Origin: Actinomycetota bacterium
GTDB lineage: Bacteria > Actinomycetota > Aquicultoria > Aquicultorales > Aquicultoraceae
DNA: 40,274 nt
Direction of reading: 5' to 3'
Assembly (NCBI GenBank): GCA_030018005.1
Contig: JASEGT010000014.1
Span: forward strand, 1 to 40,274
Positions 14,192 to 23,460 of the stretch are shown one piece after another. Position numbers and translations under genes: made by a program. The number at the start of each line of letters is the position of its first letter. Position 1 is the stretch's first letter. The notes below the pieces were generated by a model, which was given only the letters and a program-made list of their open reading frames with translations, was not told the origin of the DNA and searched no databases.

Positions 14192-14875
14192 ATGAGATAT
14201 TCGCTTCCGACCAACGAGGTTTCGGCACAAAACCAGCTTTCGCTCATTAAGATCTATGTTCAGAAAAGCGGTAACGGCGCGAATCCGGTTAGAATCGAAG
14301 AGATAAAGGCGCTCTCTCCCGTCAAAAGCGACCGGATTTCAAAATGCCACCGCTTTCTAGTCGACATCGGCCTGCTCACCAAAGAGGGCCATAAATACCG
14401 GCCCACAAAAGAAGCGGTACGAATAATCAACTACTTCGCAGACGGGGAGAACTACTCGGCCCAGGAGCGGCTGCGTGCGCTCGTCGCCGAGACATGGTTC
14501 GGCTCATTCATACACGAGCTATTACACCTGGTAGGCTCGATCGATAAGGATTCGCTGATTCAAAGAATGCTCGTCGAAGCAAAACTTCCCGATGTCGACC
14601 TCAACAGAGAAAAGGCGGCTGTCCTGATAGACTGGCTGTTTGCGGCCGATTTTATCGAGAAGAACTCGAGCGAGCGCTTTATTCTAAACGAAACACCGCT
14701 GCTACCCGAAAGCGTACCGGCACCAACGCCAACGATGCCCGCTTCGACCGTCCTCGAACAGGTCAAGGACAGTAAGGGTATGAAGATAAACGTCAATGTC
14801 GAACTATCGCTCGATGAGTTAAGCCCGCAGATGAGGAGCGAGCTAATGCAGCTCATCAAGAGCAAGCTCGCGTAA
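14192..14875 (+). CDS. Winged-helix-like protein of unknown function
   Basis: A 227-residue soluble protein that I do not recognise with certainty. Residues about 12-80 read like a winged helix (LIKIYVQKSG, then IEEIKALS and SKCHRFLVDIGLLTKEGHKYRPTKEA, the last resembling a recognition helix and wing). A second helical domain (90-165) also ends in a wing-like LIDWLFAADFIEKNSSERFIL. A Pro/Thr-rich linker leads to a C-terminal module INVNVELSLDEL and a helix, as in some DUF5343-like proteins. An operator-like inverted repeat lies in its leader. It ends 4 bp before the convergent giant sensor gene. Confidence 0.6.
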   Translation: MRYSLPTNEVSAQNQLSLIKIYVQKSGNGANPVRIEEIKALSPVKSDRISKCHRFLVDIGLLTKEGHKYRPTKEAVRIINYFADGENYSAQERLRALVAETWFGSFIHELLHLVGSIDKDSLIQRMLVEAKLPDVDLNREKAAVLIDWLFAADFIEKNSSERFILNETPLLPESVPAPTPTMPASTVLEQVKDSKGMKINVNVELSLDELSPQMRSELMQLIKSKLA

Positions 14876-14879
14876 CTGT

Positions 14880-17800
14880 CTATTCGCCATTGAGTTCAAT
14901 TCTCTTGCTTAGCTGAACGGCCGTCCCACGGTCGGTAGTAATAAAATCGATGGCGTCGACGAGTTCCTGCATCAGGAAAATGCCTCTCCCCCTGTCTCTT
15001 ATCAGGTCCGGAGGCCGCCACTCGGCAAGGTTGGGATTGTAGCCTATGCCATTATCGGTGATGCGTATCTTAAAGCAATCATCCCCTAAGGCGCATGTAA
15101 CGCGAATATTGTTGTTCTCGCCGTCCGGGGACTGACCGTGCATGACCGAGTTGGTCACAGCCTCACATACCGCGACCAGCACATCGGAGATGTCACTTCG
15201 CGGCATCTCCGCTTTATTCAGCTCTTCCGCGACGAAACGCCTGACATCGTTGACGGCGACCGGCTTGTTGGCTACGACAAGCTCGCTCGAAGCCGGTTCT
15301 TCCGCCTCTTTGGTAGACTTTAAGACGACTATCGTGAAGTCATCGTTCAACTCTCCCGCTGAGAAAGCTATGGTTCGCCTGTAAATCAAATCTGTAAGCT
15401 GCTGGGCACTTAACATCACGTTCTTCTTGACAAGCCGTTTCAAGCGGTCTAAGCCGAAACACCCGCCGCGCTTGTCTCGTATATCGGTGACACCGTCGCT
15501 GAGAAGCACCAAAATATCATCCGCCCCCAAGACTACTTGCTTCTGGTCGATAAAGAGGTTCTCGCGTATTCCTAGCGGAGTCTGCGGATCCCAAAGATAT
15601 TCGACCACCCCTTTTGAGGCTAGAAGAGGCGGCAAATGTCCGGCATTGGCATATACAAAAGTCGATGTCTTCGAGTTATAAACTCCGTAGATGGTCGTAA
15701 CAAAGACCTCGGGCGAGGTGTCCTCCCACAATATCTGGTTTACGGCACGGAGCGGCGAAATGATCGAATCCGTGCTGGCCGCAGCCGATCGCAGAATATA
15801 TTTATGCATCGAAACTAGTAGCGCGGCGGGTAGGCTTTTGCCCGCAACGTCTCCGATAGCGATACCGAGCTTTTCGTTGTCTAGTGGTATGAAGTCGAAA
15901 TAGTCCCCACCGATTTGTTTTGCCGGTTTGCAGATAAAGCCGATATCAAGCCCTTTGACATAGGGTTTAGCTCGCGGCAACAGATTGTTCTGCACTTCGG
16001 TCGCGACCCGGAGGTCGTGGCGATATACCTCCAGCTCGTGGTCTTTTGTAATATCACGCACCGAGCCTATCGCCGCCCTCTTGCCGCCGTGTTCTATCAG
16101 CGAATGGCCTATTTGGACGTAACGCAGCTCGCCGTTTTTAAGACGGATGTTCGATTTGACGCTCGGTTGCTTCGAGGCTTCCTCCGTTATCATAGGGCAT
16201 TGCTCGCAGACCGTTCCCTCGACGAAGACGCCCTTGAATACATCGAAACACTTCTTGCCTATGACCCGTGAAGCTTTCTTACCCGTCATCCGCTCCAACG
16301 CGGGGTTGAACAACTCTATATTGAAGTCCGCATCGACCATGAAGACTCCTTCAGTCGTGCCCTCGATCACGACTGAACTCTTTGCTTTCTCTTCGAGGAG
16401 TTCGATAGATATCTCCGCCTCGCGCCGCGCTATCTCCTCCTCTACAACGCGCCCGTAAAGCTGGTTGTTTCGAATCGCTATCGCGCACTGGTTCGTAAAC
16501 AACGTTATGGACATGATCCGCTCCTGCGTGAAATAGTCTTTCTCCGTCGAAAAGAGCTTCACTACACCGAGCGATTTACCCTTTACGATGAGCGGGATAA
16601 TAACAGCCGACCTGAAAACCCCGCCGAAATCGATACACATATTCTCGCTGGAACTGTTGTCATTAGAATCATCTATGGTGATCTGGCGTTTTTCTCGAAG
16701 CGCCCTCACTATCGCGTAATCACTCGTAAAGCAGAGGTGGGTCTCTTTGAACGACGTTTCCGGTAAACCCCAAACGTATGCCAGGTCCAGCTCGTCCAAA
16801 CCGCGATTGCTCAAGAAGATGCACCCGTTTTCGACACTAAACATCTTGTCTATCGCCTGGGCTATGCGCTCGAATATTGAATTCAGGTCGATTTCGCTGG
16901 TTACGATTTCAGATACCTCGAGTGCGGTCGCGAGATTCTCGGCCCGGGCTCGCGTCTCCTCGTACAAGAGTGAATTGTCTATGGCGATAGACGCCTGTGT
17001 GGCAAAGATCTGCAGCAATTCCAAATCATTCTCGAACTGCTCTTCGTTGTCCGCTTTATCAGCCGACATGCCAAGGATACCTAAGACCTTGTCCTTCGCG
17101 ACCAGAGGGATACCCAGGAACGACGGGAAGAACTCTTCTATCAAGCCATCCCCTAAAACCAACCCCCGGTCTTCAGCTGTGTCGGGTATGTAGAAGAAAG
17201 TCTTCTCCTTCAAGACCATCGCTCGCTTGTTCTCTGCAAGCACGAGCCTTTCATTGGGATAATGCTCGACACCGCCGAGAATGCTCTGCGAAACCTTAAA
17301 GATATCTTCTGACTGGTCGTAAAGGGCTATGAAGACCGATTTCGACTCGGCGAAATCAGCGACCGCGTCGATGATAGATTTCTCGATAAACTTACTATCA
17401 TGGGATCCATTGAGTTTCTGGCTGATCGAAAATAGGCTTTTTAATCCTTTTGCCCTATATTCGAGCTGTCTATAGAGGCGTGCGTTGTCGATTGCGATGC
17501 CGGCTTGCACGCTAAAAAAGCGCATTATCGTCAATTCCTCGGCCGTAAAGTTACGCTCAACGGTTTCAAACGCATGTATCGCGCCGAGCTCGTTGCCGAA
17601 GATGACGAGGGGCACCGATAAAATCTGCCGGATTTCTTCATCCCCATACTTTAAGGAATACTCTTTTGCAATCGACTCCAATTCATCAGAACCTATAACC
17701 GAAACATCGCTGTGGTCTATGGCTCGCTGTGTCAATGTGCGAACGAATTGGGCTTGAATGTTTTGTGAGCCCGACCCGGCTTCATAGACAAGACACCGCG

Positions 17801-20033
17801 AGCGCTTGTTTTCGTCTGTAAGCGCGACGCAAGCTCTCTCCACTCCCAGCAGGGCCGAGGTATAATTTAGTATCTGCTCGATGACCTCTTTCAACTCTAG
17901 CGTCGAGATAATCAACTGCCCGATTTTATTGGCGATTTCGAGCGCCCGGGCGTTATTGCTCAAATCACGATAGAGAGTGGCGTTTTGAATTGCGATGGAA
18001 GCCTGGTTGGCCAGGGTCGTAATGACTTCCTCGTCTGCGCCGGTAAATAGCGTGCCGTCCTTTTTAAAGCTGACCATAACGACACCGCAAGGTTTCATAT
18101 CCTGGCCTACTAAGGGAACTCCCAGGAATCCGCGGAGAGGTCGGTCGGTCGGCCTCTCTCCCGCTTCCTGTAACAGCGTTATATCGTCTAGACGGACCGG
18201 TTTGCCCGTCCGCAATATCTGCGCATACGCCTTCTCGGTATAAGATGCCGTTTTGCCTTGCGTATCCGTCAGTGCCCGCTCACCCAGACTCGGGTCGATA
18301 CTGGTCGTTCGATGCTCGAAGTGGCTGGTGTCGGAGTTGTAGAGAGCAGCTGCGGCCATAAGCGAGCCGGCGGCTGATTTGGCAGCCGCCACTATCTCTT
18401 TCATCAACTTCGCTATATCTGTTTCAGCGACTATGCGCGAGGTATGCGCGTGCAGCGTTTTCAGCTCTTCGGCTTTTTTCGTGGTTTCATTGAAGAGGTC
18501 TATGTTTCTAAGCGACGCGGCCACCGGGCCGGCCAACGACTGCAGCAATCGCACATCGTCGTGCTCGAATCTTGAAGAAGCCCGGCTGAAGACCTCGAGG
18601 ACACCTATTACTTTATCGTCCTGTTTTATGGGTACACCCACATAGGACTTGAATTTCTCCCGGTTCAGCCATGGGCGCTCATAAAACCGGCTATTTGAGC
18701 GTATGTTGCGGATGACTAACGGTCTCCCTTTTTTGATGATAGCCGATGCAGGGTCGAACTTGAGCGGCACATTCCCGTAACCTTTAAGGATTTTGTTCAA
18801 TCCCGAAGCCACCTGAAACTCGAGCTTATTATTGTTTATCAGCAGCAAATCGCAGAGTTCGGCTTCCATAACCGCCATTGCGGCCTGGGTTATCTGACGG
18901 GTGAGGCGTTTAGGGTCCAGGGTGCTCCCCATGGCCCGCCCGAGCTGCATCAGACTCGCTTTCGCCAGCAAGTCGCGCCGCTTTATCTTGTCATAGGCAC
19001 GCTTTCGAACGATGCCCACACTTACATGCTCTTTAACCAGATTGAGCAATCTGCGGTTCTCCGGCTTGTCCAAAACCGTGCGTGGTATGTATAAAGCCAA
19101 AATTCCAAGTCGCACACCACTTGCTTTAAGCTCTATCACCTCGAATCCGTAGCCCCGTGTGACCACATCGTCTGAGAGGCAAGCCCGCAGGCTGTCGCTT
19201 ACGTCGCTGCGCCTGTCGATGACGATCGGGTGGTCGCCCGCAAAACCCCGGCTGGCTATTTCGGTGTAGGACCGTTCATCTTCGGTATTGAGCATAATGA
19301 TGCCGATTTTCGCTTGGAGTAAAGCGAGCGTCGAGTCGATCACGCTTGTCAGAACCGAATCGAGGTTCTTATCGATCTCAAAACTATTCTGAATCATATT
19401 GATAAAAACATTTTGCTTCTCAGCTTTGATGTCCTTCATCTGGTCAAACTGCCCTTGCGCGAACGATGCGAGGCTGAACTCGATGAAGCTTAGGTGAGCC
19501 ATAAACTCCTCGCTAGACATGAACCCGGCGTTACTTAAAGCATCCTTGGCTTGGTCCGGATTTAAACCATTTATGGCACAGTCGGATTCGATTCTGTCAT
19601 CATCGCTGTGTTCGCCGGTCGAGCAACCAAGCCACATCGCGCCTACCATTAGATCGTTCATCTTTATCGGAAGCCAGCCGCGAAACAGACCAAATGCCCC
19701 CTGGTAGACAACTCTCGACTCAGACTTAAGAGCCTGTAAATATGCTTCCGCATCCGGTCTGGCTAATAGATCGACAGCGGTTGGCTCGCGTCCTTGAAAA
19801 ATCGTGTCGATGAAGACTTGCGGCACGTTTATGGACGCGGCGACGATAGAATACGAACTCGCGACAACCACGATTGACATATCGGTGACAGCTGCATAGC
19901 TATCTATAAGTTGCTGCCAGAATTTATTATCGAGCAAGCCCAGGGCGGGGTTTTTCTCGCTAGCTAGTAGTTCTTCAAACTCCTCGAGATAGGCCAACTG
20001 CTCGAGGACGGGGTTACTATCGTTACCTGACAT
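14880..20033 (-). CDS. Giant PocR-like/multi-GAF/PAS sensor with PP2C (RsbU-type) phosphatase and RsbW-type ATPase domains
   Basis: About 1717 residues. Order by eye: PocR-like ligand domain (about 30-190), six GAF domains (about 210-340, 370-515, 540-690, 710-855, 875-1025, 1045-1195), PAS (about 1210-1330), SpoIIE-type PP2C phosphatase (about 1345-1575) and a HATPase domain (about 1590-1715). PP2C metal motifs GGDYFDF, GDVAGKSLPAAL, SDGVTD and DDFTIVVL are intact. The ATPase domain keeps EAVTNSVMHG, DNGIGYNP and RGRGIFLMQ. It has no transmembrane segment, so it is a cytoplasmic sensor. In partner switching PP2C removes phosphate from an anti-anti-sigma factor and RsbW-type domains put it on; here both are on one chain. 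ATG 20033 is chosen by domain content and AGGGGG upstream; an in-frame GTG at 20114 is possible. Confidence 0.85.
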   Translation of the reverse strand: MSGNDSNPVLEQLAYLEEFEELLASEKNPALGLLDNKFWQQLIDSYAAVTDMSIVVVASSYSIVAASINVPQVFIDTIFQGREPTAVDLLARPDAEAYLQALKSESRVVYQGAFGLFRGWLPIKMNDLMVGAMWLGCSTGEHSDDDRIESDCAINGLNPDQAKDALSNAGFMSSEEFMAHLSFIEFSLASFAQGQFDQMKDIKAEKQNVFINMIQNSFEIDKNLDSVLTSVIDSTLALLQAKIGIIMLNTEDERSYTEIASRGFAGDHPIVIDRRSDVSDSLRACLSDDVVTRGYGFEVIELKASGVRLGILALYIPRTVLDKPENRRLLNLVKEHVSVGIVRKRAYDKIKRRDLLAKASLMQLGRAMGSTLDPKRLTRQITQAAMAVMEAELCDLLLINNNKLEFQVASGLNKILKGYGNVPLKFDPASAIIKKGRPLVIRNIRSNSRFYERPWLNREKFKSYVGVPIKQDDKVIGVLEVFSRASSRFEHDDVRLLQSLAGPVAASLRNIDLFNETTKKAEELKTLHAHTSRIVAETDIAKLMKEIVAAAKSAAGSLMAAAALYNSDTSHFEHRTTSIDPSLGERALTDTQGKTASYTEKAYAQILRTGKPVRLDDITLLQEAGERPTDRPLRGFLGVPLVGQDMKPCGVVMVSFKKDGTLFTGADEEVITTLANQASIAIQNATLYRDLSNNARALEIANKIGQLIISTLELKEVIEQILNYTSALLGVERACVALTDENKRSRCLVYEAGSGSQNIQAQFVRTLTQRAIDHSDVSVIGSDELESIAKEYSLKYGDEEIRQILSVPLVIFGNELGAIHAFETVERNFTAEELTIMRFFSVQAGIAIDNARLYRQLEYRAKGLKSLFSISQKLNGSHDSKFIEKSIIDAVADFAESKSVFIALYDQSEDIFKVSQSILGGVEHYPNERLVLAENKRAMVLKEKTFFYIPDTAEDRGLVLGDGLIEEFFPSFLGIPLVAKDKVLGILGMSADKADNEEQFENDLELLQIFATQASIAIDNSLLYEETRARAENLATALEVSEIVTSEIDLNSIFERIAQAIDKMFSVENGCIFLSNRGLDELDLAYVWGLPETSFKETHLCFTSDYAIVRALREKRQITIDDSNDNSSSENMCIDFGGVFRSAVIIPLIVKGKSLGVVKLFSTEKDYFTQERIMSITLFTNQCAIAIRNNQLYGRVVEEEIARREAEISIELLEEKAKSSVVIEGTTEGVFMVDADFNIELFNPALERMTGKKASRVIGKKCFDVFKGVFVEGTVCEQCPMITEEASKQPSVKSNIRLKNGELRYVQIGHSLIEHGGKRAAIGSVRDITKDHELEVYRHDLRVATEVQNNLLPRAKPYVKGLDIGFICKPAKQIGGDYFDFIPLDNEKLGIAIGDVAGKSLPAALLVSMHKYILRSAAASTDSIISPLRAVNQILWEDTSPEVFVTTIYGVYNSKTSTFVYANAGHLPPLLASKGVVEYLWDPQTPLGIRENLFIDQKQVVLGADDILVLLSDGVTDIRDKRGGCFGLDRLKRLVKKNVMLSAQQLTDLIYRRTIAFSAGELNDDFTIVVLKSTKEAEEPASSELVVANKPVAVNDVRRFVAEELNKAEMPRSDISDVLVAVCEAVTNSVMHGQSPDGENNNIRVTCALGDDCFKIRITDNGIGYNPNLAEWRPPDLIRDRGRGIFLMQELVDAIDFITTDRGTAVQLSKRIELNGE

Positions 20034-20125
20034 ACACGCGGTGCCCCCTATAAACCTACAAAACATCTGATTCGAAGCCGGTATAGTAAACTTACAAGCG
20101 GTAGCAAAAAGCACTAAATATTTAA

Positions 20126-20151
20126 TTACCCCGCAAGAAGATTTTTTAAAC
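20126..20151 (-). promoter_or_regulatory. Sigma-B-like promoter before the giant sensor gene
   Basis: On the reverse strand GTTTAA (20151-20146), a 14-bp spacer, then GGGTAA (20131-20126). The -35 is perfect and the -10 one base off the sigma-B pattern. The predicted start, near 20119, leaves an 85-nt leader to ATG 20033, or is nearly leaderless for GTG 20114. Confidence 0.55.
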
Positions 20152-20560
20152 CTTTATCCATATCGGTATGCGCTTGCCATGCAAGCCTAACACCTGCGCA
20201 TTTAAAGTCACTCTTTAATCTTATAGCAAATAATCGGCACCACTTGAAGTAAAACCGGAAAACCCGAGTTCGCTTTAGAGTAGACGAACGGTCGCAGATA
20301 ATGCGCTTTTATGCCAAACATCGATTTATGCTTTTCGGCAAAACACCATATCAGACAAGCGTTGCTACATAAGCGGCATTACACTAAAGCTCATTCGAAA
20401 TAGAACAGCCGCATGAGGCGTTGAGATTCGTCTTAGCTTGCTCTGTTGGACAACGGCAAGCTATATTACCGTTAGCCAACCGTTGCACATATTATGGCAG
20501 CGGTCACTAGACCAGACGACAGTTTCAATAATGCCGCAATTACGTCTTTCTCGGCAAGAC
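20152..20560. other. Divergent-free intergenic stretch, no gene seen
   Basis: Apart from the promoter at its left edge and the terminator at its right, I see no supported feature. A frame at 20438-20869 (+) runs antisense into the glycosyltransferase gene and is rejected. Confidence 0.5.
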
Positions 20561-20595
20561 AACGAAAAGACCGGGATAATCCCGGCCTTTTCGTT
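20561..20595 (-). terminator. Terminator of the GT4 glycosyltransferase gene
   Basis: Fifteen-bp arms (20561-20575 and 20581-20595) with one mismatch and a 5-nt loop. The outer part is AACGAAAAG/CTTTTCGTT, giving T-rich 3' ends on both strands. It lies 31 bp after the reverse-strand gene. Confidence 0.8.
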
Positions 20596-20626
20596 CAAAA
20601 TACTGTGCATTTTAGCACCTGGCAAC

Positions 20627-21676
20627 CTAAGCGGCTGTTGCCGCCTTATTGCTCTTTCTTTCTTTTTCGAGTATACGCGTGTAGGCTTCAATATACCGCT
20701 CGACCATACGAGCGGTACTGAAATTCTCCTCGACATGGCGACGACAGTCGGCTGGCTGGATTTGGTCCACCTTATTAAGCGCCTCTACCATATCTTCGGT
20801 AGTGTCGCAGATAAACCCGGTCTTACCGTGAGCGATGATCTCGGGAACCGAGCCGTTATTGACGGCTAACACGGGTGTTCCGCAAGACATCGCTTCTGCC
20901 ATTACCAGCCCGAACGGCTCCGGCCACTGTATCGGGAATAAAAAACAGCCGGCCTTCTTGAACAATTCGATCTTTGTTTCGGTGTCGACTTCTCCCATGA
21001 GCTCGACGTTTGGTGCAAGCAAGTGCTTTACTTCCTTCTCAAAGTAAGCCTTCTCGTGCGGCTCGGTCATCTTCGATACCATAACAAGCTTCTTGCCGGT
21101 CTTCTTCGCCACTTCTAACGCGACATGAGCCCCCTTCTCAGGATTCATGCGCCCGAGGAAAAACATAAAATCTTCCTTTTCGTCATTGAACTGGTATTTG
21201 TCGACTTCGATACCGTTATATATCGTGCCGACAAAATTGAGGTCACCGAATCGCTCCCTTTGAAAATCGCTGATGCCGTTGAAATAGATACGGTCCTTAA
21301 TCTTGCCGTAGAAACTCCGAGCATCGTCGGTGGCCGGCCCATGGAGCGTATGGATAACCGGAACATCGGCAAACGCCCCGATGACAGGGCCTATCAGCCC
21401 GCTGTGGTCATGGACGATGTCGAACTCGTCCGACTTCAAATAAGCCTGCATTACATGGACGAGGTCCGGGAACGTCTGGCCGATGAGCTCGCTCGGGGCG
21501 ACGTCGTACGCGCTTATGAGCTTGGCTTTTGTTTCAGAATCTCCTGAGGCGAAGAGCGTGACGTCGTAGCCTTTTTCTACGAGGCCCCTGGTGATACAGT
21601 GAACGACATATTCTATGCCGCCGTATCCTTTGGGAGGTATCGCGTACCAAATAGGTGCAATCTGTGCAATCTTCAT
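20627..21676 (-). CDS. Glycosyltransferase family 4 protein
   Basis: A 349-residue GT-B fold glycosyltransferase. The N-terminal half has the acceptor-side pattern PPKGYGGIEYVVHCITRGL and DIVHDHSGL. The C-terminal half has the nucleotide-sugar site: FLGRMNPEKGAHVALEVA, then the E-x7-E motif in PEPFGLVMAEAMSCGTPV. The start at 21676 is supported by GAGGAG 8 nt upstream and by MKIAQIAPIWY being the usual opening; an upstream in-frame start is ignored. The substrate is not evident. The gene is divergent from treT, which suggests shared use in osmolyte or polysaccharide synthesis. Confidence 0.87.
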   Translation of the reverse strand: MKIAQIAPIWYAIPPKGYGGIEYVVHCITRGLVEKGYDVTLFASGDSETKAKLISAYDVAPSELIGQTFPDLVHVMQAYLKSDEFDIVHDHSGLIGPVIGAFADVPVIHTLHGPATDDARSFYGKIKDRIYFNGISDFQRERFGDLNFVGTIYNGIEVDKYQFNDEKEDFMFFLGRMNPEKGAHVALEVAKKTGKKLVMVSKMTEPHEKAYFEKEVKHLLAPNVELMGEVDTETKIELFKKAGCFLFPIQWPEPFGLVMAEAMSCGTPVLAVNNGSVPEIIAHGKTGFICDTTEDMVEALNKVDQIQPADCRRHVEENFSTARMVERYIEAYTRILEKERKSNKAATAA

Positions 21677-22093
21677 TACTTCATCTCCTCTTTCATGTGT
21701 GATATGACTAAGCTTCAAATCTGCTTTGTTTGATTATGTCGCATCTAGTTCTTCAGATACCGTGATAGAATCCGATACGTTTAGTAGAAATATCGTCCTG
21801 GCCTAAAGGGACTTTAGATATTTTTGATACGAACTACTTAAGAGCTTTGAAAATTCAATAGAATCGCGTATTATGTGCTTTTTGGGGCACGAAACCGTAA
21901 AAGGCCTCGGATAAAAGCAAGCGCGGGCAGCATGCAGCTCCTTTGCGCAGCACGTCAAGGAGGATTCCCGTCCTAAAACTTAGAGGGTGCTATGATTGGT
22001 AAGCGCTTCTATGGTTAGGCGGAAAAGCAATTCTATTAGATGGGTTTGTACAGCTTTAAATGGGAATAATCGAACGAGAAGGAGAGTGATAAT
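21677..22093. other. Divergent intergenic region between the GT4 and treT genes
   Basis: No gene. A possible stem CTCCTT/AAGGAG (21938-21943, 21957-21962) and other GC-rich stems lie at 21895-21980. They are upstream of the predicted treT start site, so they may belong to another transcript. No known riboswitch is recognised. Confidence 0.35.
22044..22067 (+). promoter_or_regulatory. Sigma-B-like promoter before treT
   Basis: GTTTGT (22044-22049), 12-bp spacer, GGGAAT (22062-22067): GTTT is followed 14 bp later by a -10 one base from GGGTAT. It is 26 bp before the ATG, leaving a short leader with the AGAAGGAG site. Confidence 0.45.
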
Positions 22094-23341
22094 ATGTTAA
22101 CATCCGTGCCTATGGGTATTAAGTCGCTCCAGGAGTATGAGCACATTGTCGACGAGGAGATAATCGAAAAGGTTCGCGAGCTTGGCCGCGACCTTAAGGG
22201 CGCCCGAATCCTCAATATAAGCTCGACGGCTTTTGGCGGGGGCGTCGCTGAGCTTCTTTACACGCTGATACCGCTGATGAAAAACGTCGGTCTCGATGCG
22301 GACTGGCAGGTAATCCCCGGAAGCGAGGACTTCTTCACGGTGACCAAGCTCTTCCATAACGCCCTTCAAGGCATGGAGCTAATGGCCACCCCCGAGATGA
22401 TAGATACCTACTTAAAACAGAATCTCAATAATGCGGAGCTCTTTGGCGGCGAGTATGACGTTATCATGGTCCACGACCCCCAACCGGCCGCTATGCTCTC
22501 CTATCTGGAGAAGCAGGGTAAGAGAACAGGTAAATGGATTTGGCGCTGCCACATTGACCTGACCGCTGCGCAACAAAGCGTCTGGGGTTTTCTCGAACCA
22601 TATATCGAACAGTATGACGCGGCCGTCTTCACGATGGCGCAATATGTAAAAGACGGCTTCAAAATGGACAAAATCGCCATCGTTCCGCCGACCATCGACC
22701 CGCTAAGCTCAAAGAATATGGATATCAGCGAGGAGACTATAGAGAGCGTCCTCCACAGGTACCACATAGACCCGAATCGGCCCATCGCTACGCAGGTATC
22801 GAGGTTCGACCCTTGGAAGGACCCGCTCGGCGTCATCGATGCATATCGTATCGCTAAGAAAGAATTCCCCAAGTTGCAGCTTCTAATGATAGCCTCGATG
22901 GCAAGCGATGACCCGGAAGGGTTCCACTATTACGAAAAGACGTCGCGGCACGCCGCGGGCGACCCCGATATCTTCTTGCTGTCAAACCTTGAAGGAGTCG
23001 GCAATCTCGAGGTCAATGCATTTCAGCGCGCTTCGCAAGTCATCATCCAGAAATCGACACGTGAAGGCTTCGGGCTGGTCGTAAGCGAGGGCTTGTGGAA
23101 AGAGCGCCCGGTAATCGGCGGCGATGTCGGGGGCATACCCCTTCAGATAATCAACAACGAGAACGGTTATCTCGTGAGCGACACAGAGGATTGCGGCAAC
23201 AAACTGGCGCAGCTGTTGCGAAACCCGGAAAGGTCGGCGGAAATGGGCAAACTTGGCAGAGAACATGTCCGCAAGAACTTCTTAAGCCCGCGCCAACTCG
23301 CCGATTATATGGAGCTCTTCAAGTTCTTGCATATAGGCTAA
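22094..23341 (+). CDS. treT: Trehalose synthase (TreT-like, GT4 family)
   Basis: A 415-residue GT-B enzyme matching TreT/trehalose glycosyltransferring synthase, which joins NDP-glucose and glucose to trehalose. Marks of this group are SSTAFGGGVAELLYTL, DADWQVIPGSEDFF and VTKLFHNALQG in the N-terminal domain. The C-terminal domain has TQVSRFDPWKDPLGVIDAY and the donor-site REGFGLVVSEGLWKERPVI with the E-x7-E spacing. AGAAGGAG lies about 9 nt before the ATG. A GT20 gene follows 119 bp later, so two routes to trehalose-type products sit side by side. Assignment by motif only; a related trehalose phosphorylase activity cannot be excluded. Confidence 0.87.
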   Translation: MLTSVPMGIKSLQEYEHIVDEEIIEKVRELGRDLKGARILNISSTAFGGGVAELLYTLIPLMKNVGLDADWQVIPGSEDFFTVTKLFHNALQGMELMATPEMIDTYLKQNLNNAELFGGEYDVIMVHDPQPAAMLSYLEKQGKRTGKWIWRCHIDLTAAQQSVWGFLEPYIEQYDAAVFTMAQYVKDGFKMDKIAIVPPTIDPLSSKNMDISEETIESVLHRYHIDPNRPIATQVSRFDPWKDPLGVIDAYRIAKKEFPKLQLLMIASMASDDPEGFHYYEKTSRHAAGDPDIFLLSNLEGVGNLEVNAFQRASQVIIQKSTREGFGLVVSEGLWKERPVIGGDVGGIPLQIINNENGYLVSDTEDCGNKLAQLLRNPERSAEMGKLGREHVRKNFLSPRQLADYMELFKFLHIG

Positions 23342-23364
23342 TTAAGCTTGGATATCGGTCGTTC

Positions 23365-23373
23365 TGATATAAT
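23365..23373 (+). promoter_or_regulatory. Extended -10 promoter for the GT20 gene
   Basis: TGATATAAT pattern (TATAAT at 23368-23373), no clear -35. The leader to TTG 23461 is about 80 nt and contains the small palindrome GCCCTTTTGGGC at about 23385-23396. Confidence 0.5.
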
Positions 23374-23460
23374 AGACCCAGCTAGCCCTTTTGGGCCTAT
23401 GTCGCAAAGTTCGCAAGCAAGACGCCCGGCGCATCGGCTTATCTGAAATGGTGATATAAA

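Noticed and set aside
20438-20869. 143-codon forward frame
   Set aside because: It runs through the terminator hairpin and antisense into the GT4 gene.
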